This document shows, in pieces, positions 54,014-63,928 of a stretch of 64,000 nt of DNA. Location of the stretch: contig DAOSEK010000005.1 in the NCBI GenBank assembly GCA_035363095.1, forward strand, positions 22,273-86,272. Direction: 5' to 3'. The notes below the pieces were generated by a model. The model did not search any database and was not told the DNA's origin. It was given only the letters and a program-made list of their open reading frames with translations. Both the position numbers and the translations under genes were made by a program. Source of the DNA: DAOSEK01 sp035363095 (GTDB taxonomy: Archaea > Nanobdellota > Nanobdellia > Woesearchaeales > UBA119). Numbering within the stretch: the stretch's first letter is position 1; every line of letters starts with the position of its first letter.

Positions 54014-54964
54014 ATGAAACATAAAATATCTGTGACAATATTGATTTTGCTTTTATTTTTTGTTGCTCAAGCGTTTGGGATCTTTACATTTGCATATGAT
54101 GCCAAGGTTTTTGTTTCTGAAGGCAATGTGGTGATTGCCCATCCAGATACTGCTATTGGTCAAAGACCTGTGCAAACTAACTTCTCTTTAGTTATTTGGT
54201 TGGCAGTTGGTGTCACTATTGGAACAATACTCGCATTATTGATTGCCAAGTTTAAACAGACTAAAATCTGGATTGTTTGGTATACCTTGGCCATTTTTAT
54301 TTGTATTGCTACAACATTAGGGGTTTTTATTAAAAATAGATTTGTTTTGTTTGGAATAGCTGCTATTCTTGCAGGTTTTAAACTATGGAAGAAAGGAGGA
54401 TTTTTGGCAAATGTCATAGAGATATTTATATATTCTGCAATAGCCATAATTGTCTCTCCATTGTTAAACGTTACTTGGGCAATAATCCTTTTGTTATCGA
54501 TATCAGTTTATGATTTTATTGCTGTTAGATTATCAAAGCACATGATCACTTTAGCAGAATTTCAAAAGGGAACAAAGCTTTTTGCAGGGATACAGATTGG
54601 ATATAAAACTAAAGATCTTAAGGATATGCAAAACCAAGATAGAAAAGAAACAAAAACAAAAGAAGAGCTAGGTAAAAGTACAAAAGATAAAAAAATAAAT
54701 GAGCAAGAATCTAAAACGGCAATTTTAGGTGGAGGGGATATTGCTTTTCCATTGATTTTGAATGCTACTTATTTTCATTATGTGTTATCGATTACTGCAA
54801 TAAAAAGTGTCTCTGTTTTGATTTGTCTAATTCTTGTGCTTTTTCAAACATTGGCTTTGTTTTTTTTGTTTTGGATTTCTAAGAAGGGAAGGTATTATCC
54901 TGCGATGCCATATTTAACTTTCGGTTCAGTTGTTGGGATTTTAGTTTCTTTGATGTTTATATAG
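54014..54964 (+). CDS. Presenilin/signal peptide peptidase-type aspartyl protease
   Basis: Intramembrane aspartyl protease of 316 residues with nine predicted helices. The two catalytic aspartates are in VYDFIAVRLSKH (Y166-D167) and LGGGDIAFPLI (D242), and PAMPYL (296-301) corresponds to the PALP motif. A Lys/Glu-rich loop (200-235) sits between the helices carrying the aspartates, as in other PSH proteins. It would cleave transmembrane helices or signal peptides. With the M50 protease it gives this genome two intramembrane protease classes. Confidence 0.9.
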   Translation: MKHKISVTILILLLFFVAQAFGIFTFAYDAKVFVSEGNVVIAHPDTAIGQRPVQTNFSLVIWLAVGVTIGTILALLIAKFKQTKIWIVWYTLAIFICIATTLGVFIKNRFVLFGIAAILAGFKLWKKGGFLANVIEIFIYSAIAIIVSPLLNVTWAIILLLSISVYDFIAVRLSKHMITLAEFQKGTKLFAGIQIGYKTKDLKDMQNQDRKETKTKEELGKSTKDKKINEQESKTAILGGGDIAFPLILNATYFHYVLSITAIKSVSVLICLILVLFQTLALFFLFWISKKGRYYPAMPYLTFGSVVGILVSLMFI

Positions 54965-55059
54965 GATATATTTTTGATTATCTATTTTCTATTTTGATAA
55001 AGATTTTTAAAGTGGCGATGAATTTCGTTTCAATTTTAATTATTGTGAAGGGATTAAAA

Positions 55060-56229
<1,170 letters not shown>

Positions 56230-57045
56230 TTAAAAATGGCTTAATGTTTTTTGTGTCCCTTTAAGGCCATAGCTTAATGGCTCAAGTAAAAAGCCGTCTT
56301 TGGCGGCTATTGTTTCTACTCCTGTCTCTTGCTTAATGAGCCTTGCCTGAGAGATTATGTTTGCATTGATCATCTTGATTCCAAAGTGGGTTAAAAGGAG
56401 TATTGATGGTCTTGCATCTTTTGCAAATTTTATGCAGTCATCAGTATTCATAAGCCCTTCTTTGGATATGCCTTGTGGGTTTTGGACATTTATTATTAAA
56501 ACATCGCACCCCACATACTGTTTTGCAACATCTTGAGAATATTGTGTATCTGAAGTGTATCCTACAGAAAAATCACTTGAGAAAAATTTAAAGCCTAGGT
56601 TTTCACAAGAGTGGATTGTTTTTGTTGGAAATATGTCAATGTCATTTATTGCCAGTTTCCCTTTTTCATCAAGTACTATGAATTTTTCTACTGCAGATCT
56701 ATAATATGGATCTAATACAGGGTATATTCCTTTTTCAGGTTCGCCTAATATGACATCTTTACAGGATACTAATACGCCTTTTTTATCAAGCCCACCTAAA
56801 GTCATGGCCGAGATTACTGCATTTAAGTCTCCTGAATGGTTTAGATGCCTATGACTTACAAAGACTGCTGTTAGTTCTCTTAGGCTTAAACTCATCCTTC
56901 CAGCATCAGAGATACAACCAGGTCCAGGGTCAAGCAAAAATACTTTATCATCGAATTTTAAAAGAATTCCTCCTGCACTAAGATATCGCTTTCCTGTAAC
57001 AAGTGCGTCTCCGGATGTTCCTAGAACTAGGATTTGGCTAACCAT
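56230..57045 (-). CDS. Metallo-beta-lactamase-fold hydrolase
   Basis: 271 residues. MBL fold with LLDPGPGCISDAGRMSL, the first zinc motif as SHRHLNHSGDLNA, the middle SVGYTSDTQYSQD, and THFG late in the chain. The usual HxHxDH is HxHxNH here, so the second zinc site may be weak or missing. It is related to RNase Z-like and lactonase-like MBL proteins. A TATA box (minus TAAATATATAAA, 57069-57080) is about 25 bases from the start. Substrate not assigned. Confidence 0.82.
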   Translation of the reverse strand: MVSQILVLGTSGDALVTGKRYLSAGGILLKFDDKVFLLDPGPGCISDAGRMSLSLRELTAVFVSHRHLNHSGDLNAVISAMTLGGLDKKGVLVSCKDVILGEPEKGIYPVLDPYYRSAVEKFIVLDEKGKLAINDIDIFPTKTIHSCENLGFKFFSSDFSVGYTSDTQYSQDVAKQYVGCDVLIINVQNPQGISKEGLMNTDDCIKFAKDARPSILLLTHFGIKMINANIISQARLIKQETGVETIAAKDGFLLEPLSYGLKGTQKTLSHF

Positions 57046-57450
57046 ATGCTTTATTAAATGATGAAAAGTTTATATATTTATCTTTAAGAGAAAGGTTATT
57101 TGTTAAAACACATTATTTTTAAGGTGTTGTGATTTTTTTATTAGTTTATTCAAAAATTGTTTAAGGGTATTATTTTCTAAATATTGTTTTTGGTAAATGA
57201 GTTTTAAAGTGTATTTTTGCTCTTTGAACAATAAGTGAGCAAAGTGCATTAATGTTATGTGCATTAATGTTATTTAAACCGTTAAGTTATAATATTTTAT
57301 TTGTTAATTAGTGTGTATTTAGTGGGTACTTGAAGCGATAATCTAAATCCGAATTGTTAATTTTAGGATACGAAGAGTTTAAATATATCTACAAAAAAGG
57401 TTTGGGTATTCTTTTTAATAGATTAGTAGATCTTAGAGTTATTAGAAAAT
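57046..57450. other. Divergent AT-rich spacer
   Basis: No gene. It contains the MBL promoter near 57069 and a short direct repeat GTGCATTAATGTTAT twice near 57246-57275. Confidence 0.5.
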
Positions 57451-58422
57451 ATGGAGATTGAGAAAGTGAAAAATTTGCATATTGGTATTAAGAGTTTTTG
57501 GAAAATTGGTATTAATATTATGAAAGGTTTTTTGATTGGGGCTGCAAATGTTATCCCTGGAGTATCTGGAAGTACTATTGCTTTGGTAGTGGGTGTGTTT
57601 GAAAAGCTTGTTAATGCTATTAATGCAGTGTCAATTGCACTTTTTACAAGTTTTTTGGGATTTTTATTAAAACCTAAGGAAAATAAGGAGAGATTTTTTG
57701 AGAATATTAGGCTTATTGATTTAGGATTTTTGATACCCTTAGGTATAGGGATACTTTTGGCAGTGTTTTTGTTGTCTTCTATAATTCCTAATGCGATGGA
57801 TAGGTTTCCCGCGCAGTCATATGCTCTTTTTGCAGGGTTGATAATTGGATCTATGACTCTTTTGTTCCCAAAGATTATGGAGAATAAGAAGCCTAAACAT
57901 AGTATTGTGATGATTTTTTTAAGTTTTGTTTTAGGTGTTTTGATTTGTTATACTCTTGTTGGATTAAAGCAGATTTCTGCGAGCCATTCTTATTTGATTT
58001 TGTTTGTTTCTGGATTTTTGGCAATTACAGGAACGATTCTTCCAGGGATTTCTGGCTCTTTTATATTGTTGATTTTAGGTCAATATAAATTCTTTTTTGA
58101 ATCTTTGCGAATGATTAAGGAAAGATTTTTTGAGCTTTTGTTTTTTGGGATTGGGATTTTAGTAGGCCTTAAGGCGACTGCTTTTTTAATAGAGCTACTT
58201 TTGAAAAAGTTTCGGCCTCATACACTTGCCTTCCTAACAGGGCTTATGATTGGTTCTTTAAGGCTGAGTTATGATAAGATTTATGAAACGATTAGTTTAA
58301 CTAATGATACTTTTGTTGTTGCGATGATTGCAATAGGATTTGTGATTTTAGGGTTTTTTGTGGTGGTTATTTTTGAAAGGCTTTCTAGGAAACATATAGC
58401 TTTGGTGAAATCTGAAGACTAG
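57451..58422 (+). CDS. popT: DUF368 membrane protein, polyprenyl-phosphate transporter type
   Basis: 323 residues with 8 or more helices in two inverted halves. The signatures are FLIGAANVIPGVSGSTIALV (residues about 29-48) and TGTILPGISGSFILLILGQY (about 193-212). DUF368 proteins have been identified as undecaprenyl-phosphate translocases (PopT), which recycle the lipid carrier across the membrane. That fits a genome with several polyprenyl-phosphate sugar transferases. Symbol by homology of family only. Confidence 0.85.
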   Translation: MEIEKVKNLHIGIKSFWKIGINIMKGFLIGAANVIPGVSGSTIALVVGVFEKLVNAINAVSIALFTSFLGFLLKPKENKERFFENIRLIDLGFLIPLGIGILLAVFLLSSIIPNAMDRFPAQSYALFAGLIIGSMTLLFPKIMENKKPKHSIVMIFLSFVLGVLICYTLVGLKQISASHSYLILFVSGFLAITGTILPGISGSFILLILGQYKFFFESLRMIKERFFELLFFGIGILVGLKATAFLIELLLKKFRPHTLAFLTGLMIGSLRLSYDKIYETISLTNDTFVVAMIAIGFVILGFFVVVIFERLSRKHIALVKSED

Positions 58423-58515
58423 GTATATTTAAAGCGAGATTTTTAGTGGTTTTGTTTTTTTGTTAATTGTTATTTTGGTGGTTTTTTATGTTTTGATTAG
58501 TTTCTAATGAAAAAC

Positions 58516-58523
58516 TATAAAAA
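58516..58523 (+). promoter_or_regulatory. TATA box of the SRP RNA gene
   Basis: CTATAAAAA lies about 26 bases before the predicted RNA start at 58547. Confidence 0.6.
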
Positions 58524-58546
58524 CGATTCTCTAATACTACTATTTT

Positions 58547-58816
58547 GCGGACTAGGTTGGCAGGCTAGCCCCCTGCTGTAACTGCAAGCGGGCTTTTGGC
58601 AGGACCGAAGGTTCTCCCTAGGCGTAAACCATTATTCAATACTATATAGGTTGCCTACGATGAGGGTCTGTCTTTCAGGACGAAGTCTTGCGAGAATCGG
58701 GTCAGGTTCGGAAGAAAGCAGCCCTAATCGCTTGATTTTGTGCTTGAGAGGTAGCGGACCTAAGGAAGCTCTTATATGGTTTGTGTAGTGGAGCGTCAAA
58801 GGAGAGCCGTGTCCGC
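58547..58816 (+). ncRNA. ffs: Signal recognition particle RNA (7S RNA)
   Basis: RNA scaffold of SRP. The helix 8 core GGTCAGGTTCGGAAGAAAGC followed by AGCCC is the conserved SRP54-binding loop with its GGAA-type tetraloop and asymmetric loop. The 5' domain has GGTTGGCAGGCTAG and CTGTAACTGC, as in archaeal SRP RNA helices 2-4. The ends pair as GCGGAC/GTCCGC (helix 1 of archaea), placing the RNA at 58547-58816, about 270 nt. ATTCTTTTTT after the 3' end is a T-rich terminator. Flanks hold diverged repeats on the 3' side. Confidence 0.95.
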
Positions 58817-58830
58817 ATTCTTTTTTGATT

Positions 58831-59002
58831 TTATGACTCTGTCATTTTGCATACTTAGGTCTTGAGGCCGAAAGTTTGAATAGACGGATTCAGATAACGA
58901 TTAATCTCAACTATCCTTGAGATACCCAAGCATTTATTCAGAGATTTTTCATTTTGTGATATCCAGCCCATGTCGCATACTTTAATCTTTTTTCCTTGGA
59001 TT
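58831..59002 (+). repeat. Dispersed ~128-bp repeat, copy R3 and partial R3b
   Basis: First unit from about 58831 with TTTTGCATACTTAGGTCTTG, then GATTAATCTCAACTATCCTTGAG; a partial unit follows from 58945 with TTGTGATATCCAGCCCATGT and CGCATACTTTAATC. The GCATAC positions are 126 bases apart. The hairpin TCTCAA-N7-TTGAGA is perfect in R3. A minus-strand frame of 85 codons covers it but looks spurious. Confidence 0.7.
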
Positions 59003-59113
59003 AATAAGAGATGAATTAAGGGAAGCTTAACAAAAAGAGAGTTACAAAAGCAAAACGTTGAAACTATACAATTAAGGTACTTTCTAGAATTTATCCTTTG
59101 AAAGTGTTTCATT

Positions 59114-59389
59114 TTAAGATACTAATGAAGCAATTCCTTTTTGACCTAAATAGATTAGTATGAATAATAAAAGGAATATATTTTTGAAGCCAAGTATCAT
59201 AAGAATTACAAAAAATGCAGTTAATCCATCAAGAAAACTTGCAAAATCGCCTTTGAATAAGAACGCTTTAAAACCAAGGTAAAGCACAGTTAATATTGGA
59301 AATTTTACTCCAAGCGTTCCTAAAAAGAAAAGCGTGGTAGTTAGGGCACAAAAGAGATCTAGTAACCCAAAAATCCTTAGTAGGACCAT
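59114..59389 (-). CDS. Small hydrophobic membrane protein
   Basis: 91 residues, nearly all membrane: two or three helices (FGLLDLFCALTTTLFFLGTL, TVLYLGFKAFLFKG, GLTAFFVILMILGFKN, LFILIYLGQ). No family recognised. The sequence style (LLRIFGLLDLF...FPIL, LGFKAFLF) resembles small conserved membrane proteins of archaea seen near cell-surface genes, but I cannot name one. Flanked by repeats. Confidence 0.6.
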   Translation of the reverse strand: MVLLRIFGLLDLFCALTTTLFFLGTLGVKFPILTVLYLGFKAFLFKGDFASFLDGLTAFFVILMILGFKNIFLLLFILIYLGQKGIASLVS

Positions 59390-59469
59390 ATTTTTTAGAT
59401 GTTGTGTTTAATATTATAAATAATTTTCCTAAAGAATAGGCTTTATATTATTTAATTACTATTATTTGA

Positions 59470-59735
59470 TTTCATGAAATCCTTCTCATTCGCATACTTA
59501 GGTTTTTTCAAGTAGATAGTTTGAATAAATTGATTCATGCAAGGATTAACCTCAAGTAGTCGCGAGATACCTCGGCATTTATGCTAAAGGTTTTTCATTT
59601 CATGACATCCTGCATCGTTTCGCATACTTTAGTCTTAAGGTCTATACTTTGGAGAGAATGATTCACAAAACGATTAACTTTGATTATCTGCAAGATACCT
59701 AAGGACGTGGATTTTGAAGTTTTTTTATTTTAGGT
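59470..59735 (+). repeat. Dispersed ~128-bp repeat, tandem copies R4 and R5
   Basis: Two units in tandem with the CGCATAC word at 59490 and 59620, 130 bases apart. Each runs TTTCATGA-x-ATCC, CATT/GTTTCGCATACTT, a variable centre with GATTCA, GATTAAC, a short hairpin, GATACCT, and (in R4) GCATTTATGCTAAAGG. The hairpin is CTC/GAG in R4 and CTTTG/CAAG in R5, so pairing is kept with different bases. R5 runs into the 3' end of the next minus-strand gene. Confidence 0.75.
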
Positions 59736-60327
59736 ATCTTTTTTTGTTTTGAGAGGCTATTTCTTCTAGATTAGGAAAAGGTTTTAATTCATCAGGTTTT
59801 AGCAAGGATAAAAATTTTAGATTAAATGTCGTTAGTCTTTTTAATTCAGGGTTTTGAACAGTATCTATGATATATTCGGCAATATTAAGAAATGATGCTA
59901 AGATAGTTGGATTATTAGTATTATAGAATTTGCTCTCCTCTGCAAGGTCTAATGATTTTCTTAAGAGACATTCTATGTAACAATATTGAATTTCTTGTGC
60001 TTCCTTTTCATATAGTCTTAAATCAATTCCATATAGTGATTCAGGGATTTCAAATAATTCGTTTTCTTCTCTAAAGAATTTGTCTATTGAGGATTTGATA
60101 TATGATGAACTTGACTCGTTTGGAACTAGGTAGGTTAAGTGTTCTTTTATTTTTTCAAATTTTTCGGTTAAGTTCCTAAACGCCTCTTCAAAATCGCTGT
60201 ATTTGATTTTGGATGGTTCTTGATCAACTGGTGGCGGTATTCTAATTCTTGAGCGTGGAATTCTATATCTTATTTTTACATCTCCCTTTGTGGTTTTTGT
60301 TTGTATGCGTAATATAAATGATTGCAC
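59725..60327 (-). CDS. Uncharacterised protein
   Basis: 200 residues with a GTG start at 60327. N-terminus basic with KGDVKIRYRIPRSRIRIPPP, then mostly helical (YSDFEEAFRNLTEKFEKIKE, LRKSLDLAEESKFYN). No membrane segment or motif I recognise. Its 3' end overlaps a repeat unit (R5), so its last residues KKRYLK come from repeat-flanking DNA. No operon partner. Confidence 0.65.
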   Translation of the reverse strand: MQSFILRIQTKTTKGDVKIRYRIPRSRIRIPPPVDQEPSKIKYSDFEEAFRNLTEKFEKIKEHLTYLVPNESSSSYIKSSIDKFFREENELFEIPESLYGIDLRLYEKEAQEIQYCYIECLLRKSLDLAEESKFYNTNNPTILASFLNIAEYIIDTVQNPELKRLTTFNLKFLSLLKPDELKPFPNLEEIASQNKKRYLK

Positions 60328-60390
60328 ATAGAAGTATTTTTAAAAATTTCTATTTTCCCTTGTTTGTTTTATTTAGTCTATATTTAAATA

Positions 60391-60525
60391 ATCAACAACC
60401 TAGCCCTAAAGGGTGAGGTATGTTGGTAATATAAAAGCATACGCTACGTTCAAGCGAGGTTGTTGGTTAAAAAAAGAGTACGGAGTCCTCGTGTTGAAAC
60501 ACGAGGTATCCTTTTCTATTAATGA
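60391..60525 (+). repeat. Structured repeat, copy B
   Basis: About 135 bases nearly identical to 26133-26266. The outer stem is ATCAACAACCT / AGGTTGTTGGT; the inner hairpin is CCCTAAAGGG; the second hairpin CCTCGTGTTGAAACACGAGG is perfect here (nine base pairs), whereas copy A has one mismatch. The single base differences lie largely in loops. Confidence 0.75.
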
Positions 60526-60554
60526 AAGATTTGTTATTAAGGGTTTAATTTTTC

Positions 60555-60700
60555 TGAGTTCCTGAATAAGTCATTCGCATACTTTGATCTTTTGGTCCAC
60601 GCAAGAAGAAAATGATTCTCAAAAAGTTTAATCTTGACTATCTGTGAGGTCCCTTTAATCATTAAGCGTTTATTCTGAAGATTTTTTGTTATTTTAAGAA
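60555..60700 (+). repeat. Dispersed ~128-bp repeat, copy R6
   Basis: Contains TAAGTCATTCGCATACTTTG, AATGATTCTCAAAAAGTTTA, then ATCTTGACTATCTGTGAGGT and ATTAAGCGTTTATTCTGAAG in the family order. More diverged than R4/R5. It is only 30 bases after copy B of the other repeat. Confidence 0.65.
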
Positions 60701-60796
60701 TTTAACTTTTTTAAGTGCAATTATTTTGGTTTTTCAACAGTTTAGGGTATATTTGATTAAATTATATTTAAGAAAAATGATAAAAAGAGTAACTTG

Positions 60797-60846
60797 ACAG
60801 TAACAAACTTTATAAAGGTTTATTTTAATCATAGTTTATTACTGTT
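60797..60846 (+). promoter_or_regulatory. TATA box between CAGTAA inverted sites
   Basis: ACAGTAA (60797) and TTACTGT (near 60838) face each other with CTTTATAAAGG between. A perfect, tighter version of the same site frames a TATA box at the right end of the window, so a shared regulator is possible. The next gene starts at 60953. Confidence 0.4.
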
Positions 60847-60952
60847 TTATTATTAGTTTATTGCGATGTGTAAATATTATTTAAAAAGATAATTGTAGGG
60901 TATAATTTAGCTATTTTAGAAGTATAAGTAGCTAATTGAAAAGGTGATTTTA

Positions 60953-61459
60953 ATGTATAATAATGGAAACGATAATAATTATAATGGAGAAGTACCTGGT
61001 AAGAAACCAGAAGATAACGATATAACTGGAAGGCTTACGCCTACCAAAACTGGAAGATTTGAATGTGGCAGTGATGAAAACGCATTTTATGTTGGTGGAA
61101 CTAAATTTTCTAAACCCCCAGAAAGAGACTATCAAGATAATGTTATTACAAAAGAACAGGCAAAAGAAAATAGGCTTTACAGAATTTTTGACAGGACTAG
61201 AGTTTTCTGCGTTGGAGCCATGGCGCTAACAATTGCGCTACTTGGAATCACTGGTATTAAAAATGTCTATGACTTCTATACTACTGAGAAACAGAACCTT
61301 ACTCTTCAGCAATTTGAAAGTCATAACAAGCCTGAATTCGTTACTCCTAAATACATACTAGATAAACAAGAGGAGCAAATAGAAAATATAATAAAATCAC
61401 AAAAACTTTTAGAAGAGGGTAATACTCAAGGCACTACAATAGAAAATATAATTGAGTGA
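60953..61459 (+). CDS. Single-pass membrane protein of unknown function
   Basis: 168 residues from the ATG at 60953, with AGGTGAT as ribosome binding site (the GTG at 60944 lies in it). A polar Asn/Gly-rich N-terminus (1-80) precedes one helix (VFCVGAMALTIALLGITGI, about 85-104) and a Gln/Glu-rich helical C-terminus. No family recognised. The N-terminal part is probably cytoplasmic. It lies 72 bases before Hef in the same direction and may share its transcript. Confidence 0.7.
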   Translation: MYNNGNDNNYNGEVPGKKPEDNDITGRLTPTKTGRFECGSDENAFYVGGTKFSKPPERDYQDNVITKEQAKENRLYRIFDRTRVFCVGAMALTIALLGITGIKNVYDFYTTEKQNLTLQQFESHNKPEFVTPKYILDKQEEQIENIIKSQKLLEEGNTQGTTIENIIE

Positions 61460-61530
61460 ACTCTTTTTTGACTTTTTTTGATATTTCTTTCATAAGGTTT
61501 TTAAAAAACTAAATTAATCCAACCTATGCA

Positions 61531-63891
61531 ATGGATGGATTTAAGGATTCTTTAACAATAGAAGGAAATGGTTTTGGCCAAGCCAAAGAAGGTAAGGATT
61601 TAACCAATCATCAGTTTATTATTAAGGATTTTGAGCCAAGAATCTACCAACAGTCAATATTTTCTAAGGCCACTTTAAAAAATACGCTTGTTGTTCTTCC
61701 AACTGGTCTTGGAAAGACTAATGTATTCCTCATGCTTGCAATATATAGGCTAAACAAATATCCTGAACATAAGATTGTTTTGTTTGGTCCAACAAAGCCT
61801 CTTGTAGAGCAGTATCTAGGAGTATTTCTTAATAACAGCAATATTAAAGAGGGAGATATTGCAGTACTAACAGGCAGGGTTTCTCCAGAAAAGAGAATGG
61901 AACTTTGGGAGAAATCAAAAATTATATTTTCTACGCCACAAGGTTTTGAAAATGACCTTTTAGGAAAAAAAATTTCTTTAAAAGATGTTTCTTTAATTGG
62001 ATTTGATGAGTGCCATAGGGCTACAGGAAGCTATTCGTATGTTTGGATTGCAAAGAAATATTCTCAAGAAGCAAGTCATCAGCTAATAATAGGTCTTAGT
62101 GCAAGCCCTGGCTCAAATACAGAGAAAATTAAAGAGGTCTGTCAAAACCTTCATATTGAACAAATAGAGATGAGAAGCTATGAGGATTTTGATGTGAAAG
62201 AGTATGTTAAAGAGATTGATGTAAAATGGGTGATAGTAAACCTTCCTGAAGAGTACATAAAAATTAGAGACCATCTGAAAGCAGTGATTAAAAAAAGGCT
62301 TGATAGAGCTAAATCGTTTGGCTATTTAGTTGAGTTTTCAAGTGCAAGTATTAGCAAGAAAAGTATTTTAGAAGCTCAATCAAAGGTTATTAAAAACCTT
62401 TCATCAGGGGATAAAAGCCCTGAAAACTATTCTTTACTTTCAATCCTTGCCGAAATAATAAAGGTTGAGCATGCAATAGAACTTATTGAAACTCAGGATG
62501 TTTATACTTTAAAGAGCTATTTTGATAGGGTGCATTCAGATGCTTTGAAAGGAACAAGTAAGGCTGTAAAAAATATTGTGATCGACCCTGATTTTAAATC
62601 TGCAAATTATATAACTGAACTTCTTTCTGAAAAAAAAGAAAATCATCCAAAAATTGAGAAATTAAAAGAGCTTTTGTTTAAAGAGATTTTAGATGTTGGA
62701 TTGACAGGATTTACTCAAAAAAAGATTGAAAAAAAGGCCATTATATTCACGCAATACCGAGATTCAGCAAAAAGAATACACGAGGTTTTAAGTCAGATAA
62801 AAGGGCTTAAACCCAAGATATTTGTTGGTCAAGCAAAAAAGTCAGATACAGGGCTGTCCCAAAAGGAGCAAAAGCAGATAATAGAGGATTTTAAAGAAGG
62901 CCGATTTAATCTTTTGATTAGTACTTCTGTTGGCGAAGAGGGGCTTGATATCCCTGCTGTTGATTTGGTTGTCTTTTATGAGCCTGTGCCAAGTGCGATT
63001 AGGCACATTCAAAGAAGGGGAAGAACAGGGAGGCAAGAGAAGGGAAAGGTGTTTGTGCTATTAGCTAAAAACACAAGAGATGAGGCTTATAGGTGGAGTT
63101 CTTTTCATAAGGAGAAGGGAATGAAAAATATCTTAGGAGATATTAAAAAAGATAGGGATTTTTTAAAAGGGAATAATGTGACTGAGAACAATGATTCTGA
63201 AATAGAATCAAAGAGCAAAGAAAATAATGAGTTGGTAAATAAAAGTGAAAAGCCAAAGATTTTTGCGGATTTTAGGGAAAAAGCATCTGATGTTTTAAAG
63301 GAGCTTGATTATAATGGAATTGTTGAGCTTGAACTTTCAAAGTTAAATGTAGGGGATTTTATTCTATCTGAAAGGGTTGCTTTAGAATTTAAGAATACAA
63401 GGGATTTTGTTAATTCAATTATTGATGGAAGGCTTTTGCCCCAGATAAGAGACCTTAAGGAGAATTATTTAAAGCCTGTTTTAATCATTCAAGGAGAGGA
63501 TATCTTTTCTCAGGCAAATATTCATGAGAATTCTATTAGAGGAATTATTATTGCTATCACTGTAGGGTTTAGGGTGCCAATAATATTTTCGAAGGACGCT
63601 AAGGAAACTGCAAAATATATTCAAACTATTGCATTGCGAGAGAATATGCAAAAATTAAAGGATACTAGTCCTCATGGAAATAGGAAACAGATGGCTTTAA
63701 AAGAAGCTCAAAAGTATATTGTTTCTGCAATCCCAGGGGTAGGACCCACGCTTTCAGAGCCGATACTTAAGAGATTTAAAACCATTAAAAATATTGCTAA
63801 TGCAAGTGAGAAAGATTTTTTAGAGATTGAAAAGATTGGAGAAAAGAAAGCAAGATCTATTTTTGAGATTTTTAATGAAGAGTATGAATAA
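61531..63891 (+). CDS. hef: Hef helicase-nuclease (XPF/FANCM family)
   Basis: 786 residues acting on stalled forks. Helicase motifs: LPTGLGKTNVFL (I), GFDECHRATG (II, DECH), GLSASPGS (III), TSVGEEGLDIPAVDLVVFYE (V) and HIQRRGRTGR (VI). A Ser/Asn/Glu-rich linker (550-575) leads to the ERCC4 nuclease (580-705) and tandem HhH (715-786, IPGVGPTLSEPILKRF). The nuclease core reads ALEFKNTRDFVNSIIDGRLL; family members have E-R-K, here E-F-K, while E, K and D are kept. Helicase insertion domain is present (about 240-400). Archaeal Hef works with PCNA, which is also in this window. Confidence 0.93.
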   Translation: MDGFKDSLTIEGNGFGQAKEGKDLTNHQFIIKDFEPRIYQQSIFSKATLKNTLVVLPTGLGKTNVFLMLAIYRLNKYPEHKIVLFGPTKPLVEQYLGVFLNNSNIKEGDIAVLTGRVSPEKRMELWEKSKIIFSTPQGFENDLLGKKISLKDVSLIGFDECHRATGSYSYVWIAKKYSQEASHQLIIGLSASPGSNTEKIKEVCQNLHIEQIEMRSYEDFDVKEYVKEIDVKWVIVNLPEEYIKIRDHLKAVIKKRLDRAKSFGYLVEFSSASISKKSILEAQSKVIKNLSSGDKSPENYSLLSILAEIIKVEHAIELIETQDVYTLKSYFDRVHSDALKGTSKAVKNIVIDPDFKSANYITELLSEKKENHPKIEKLKELLFKEILDVGLTGFTQKKIEKKAIIFTQYRDSAKRIHEVLSQIKGLKPKIFVGQAKKSDTGLSQKEQKQIIEDFKEGRFNLLISTSVGEEGLDIPAVDLVVFYEPVPSAIRHIQRRGRTGRQEKGKVFVLLAKNTRDEAYRWSSFHKEKGMKNILGDIKKDRDFLKGNNVTENNDSEIESKSKENNELVNKSEKPKIFADFREKASDVLKELDYNGIVELELSKLNVGDFILSERVALEFKNTRDFVNSIIDGRLLPQIRDLKENYLKPVLIIQGEDIFSQANIHENSIRGIIIAITVGFRVPIIFSKDAKETAKYIQTIALRENMQKLKDTSPHGNRKQMALKEAQKYIVSAIPGVGPTLSEPILKRFKTIKNIANASEKDFLEIEKIGEKKARSIFEIFNEEYE

Positions 63892-63928
63892 ATGAAGATA
63901 AATTTTGGTTCTTATTAAGTTTGAATGA

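Noticed and set aside
58855..59112. Minus-strand frame of 85 codons
   Set aside because: It runs through the dispersed repeat copies R3/R3b and its translation changes character with the repeat; no start context or family.
59470..60700. Tandem ~130-bp units considered as a CRISPR array
   Set aside because: The whole unit is repeated and diverged, with no short constant repeat alternating with unique spacers and no cas genes.
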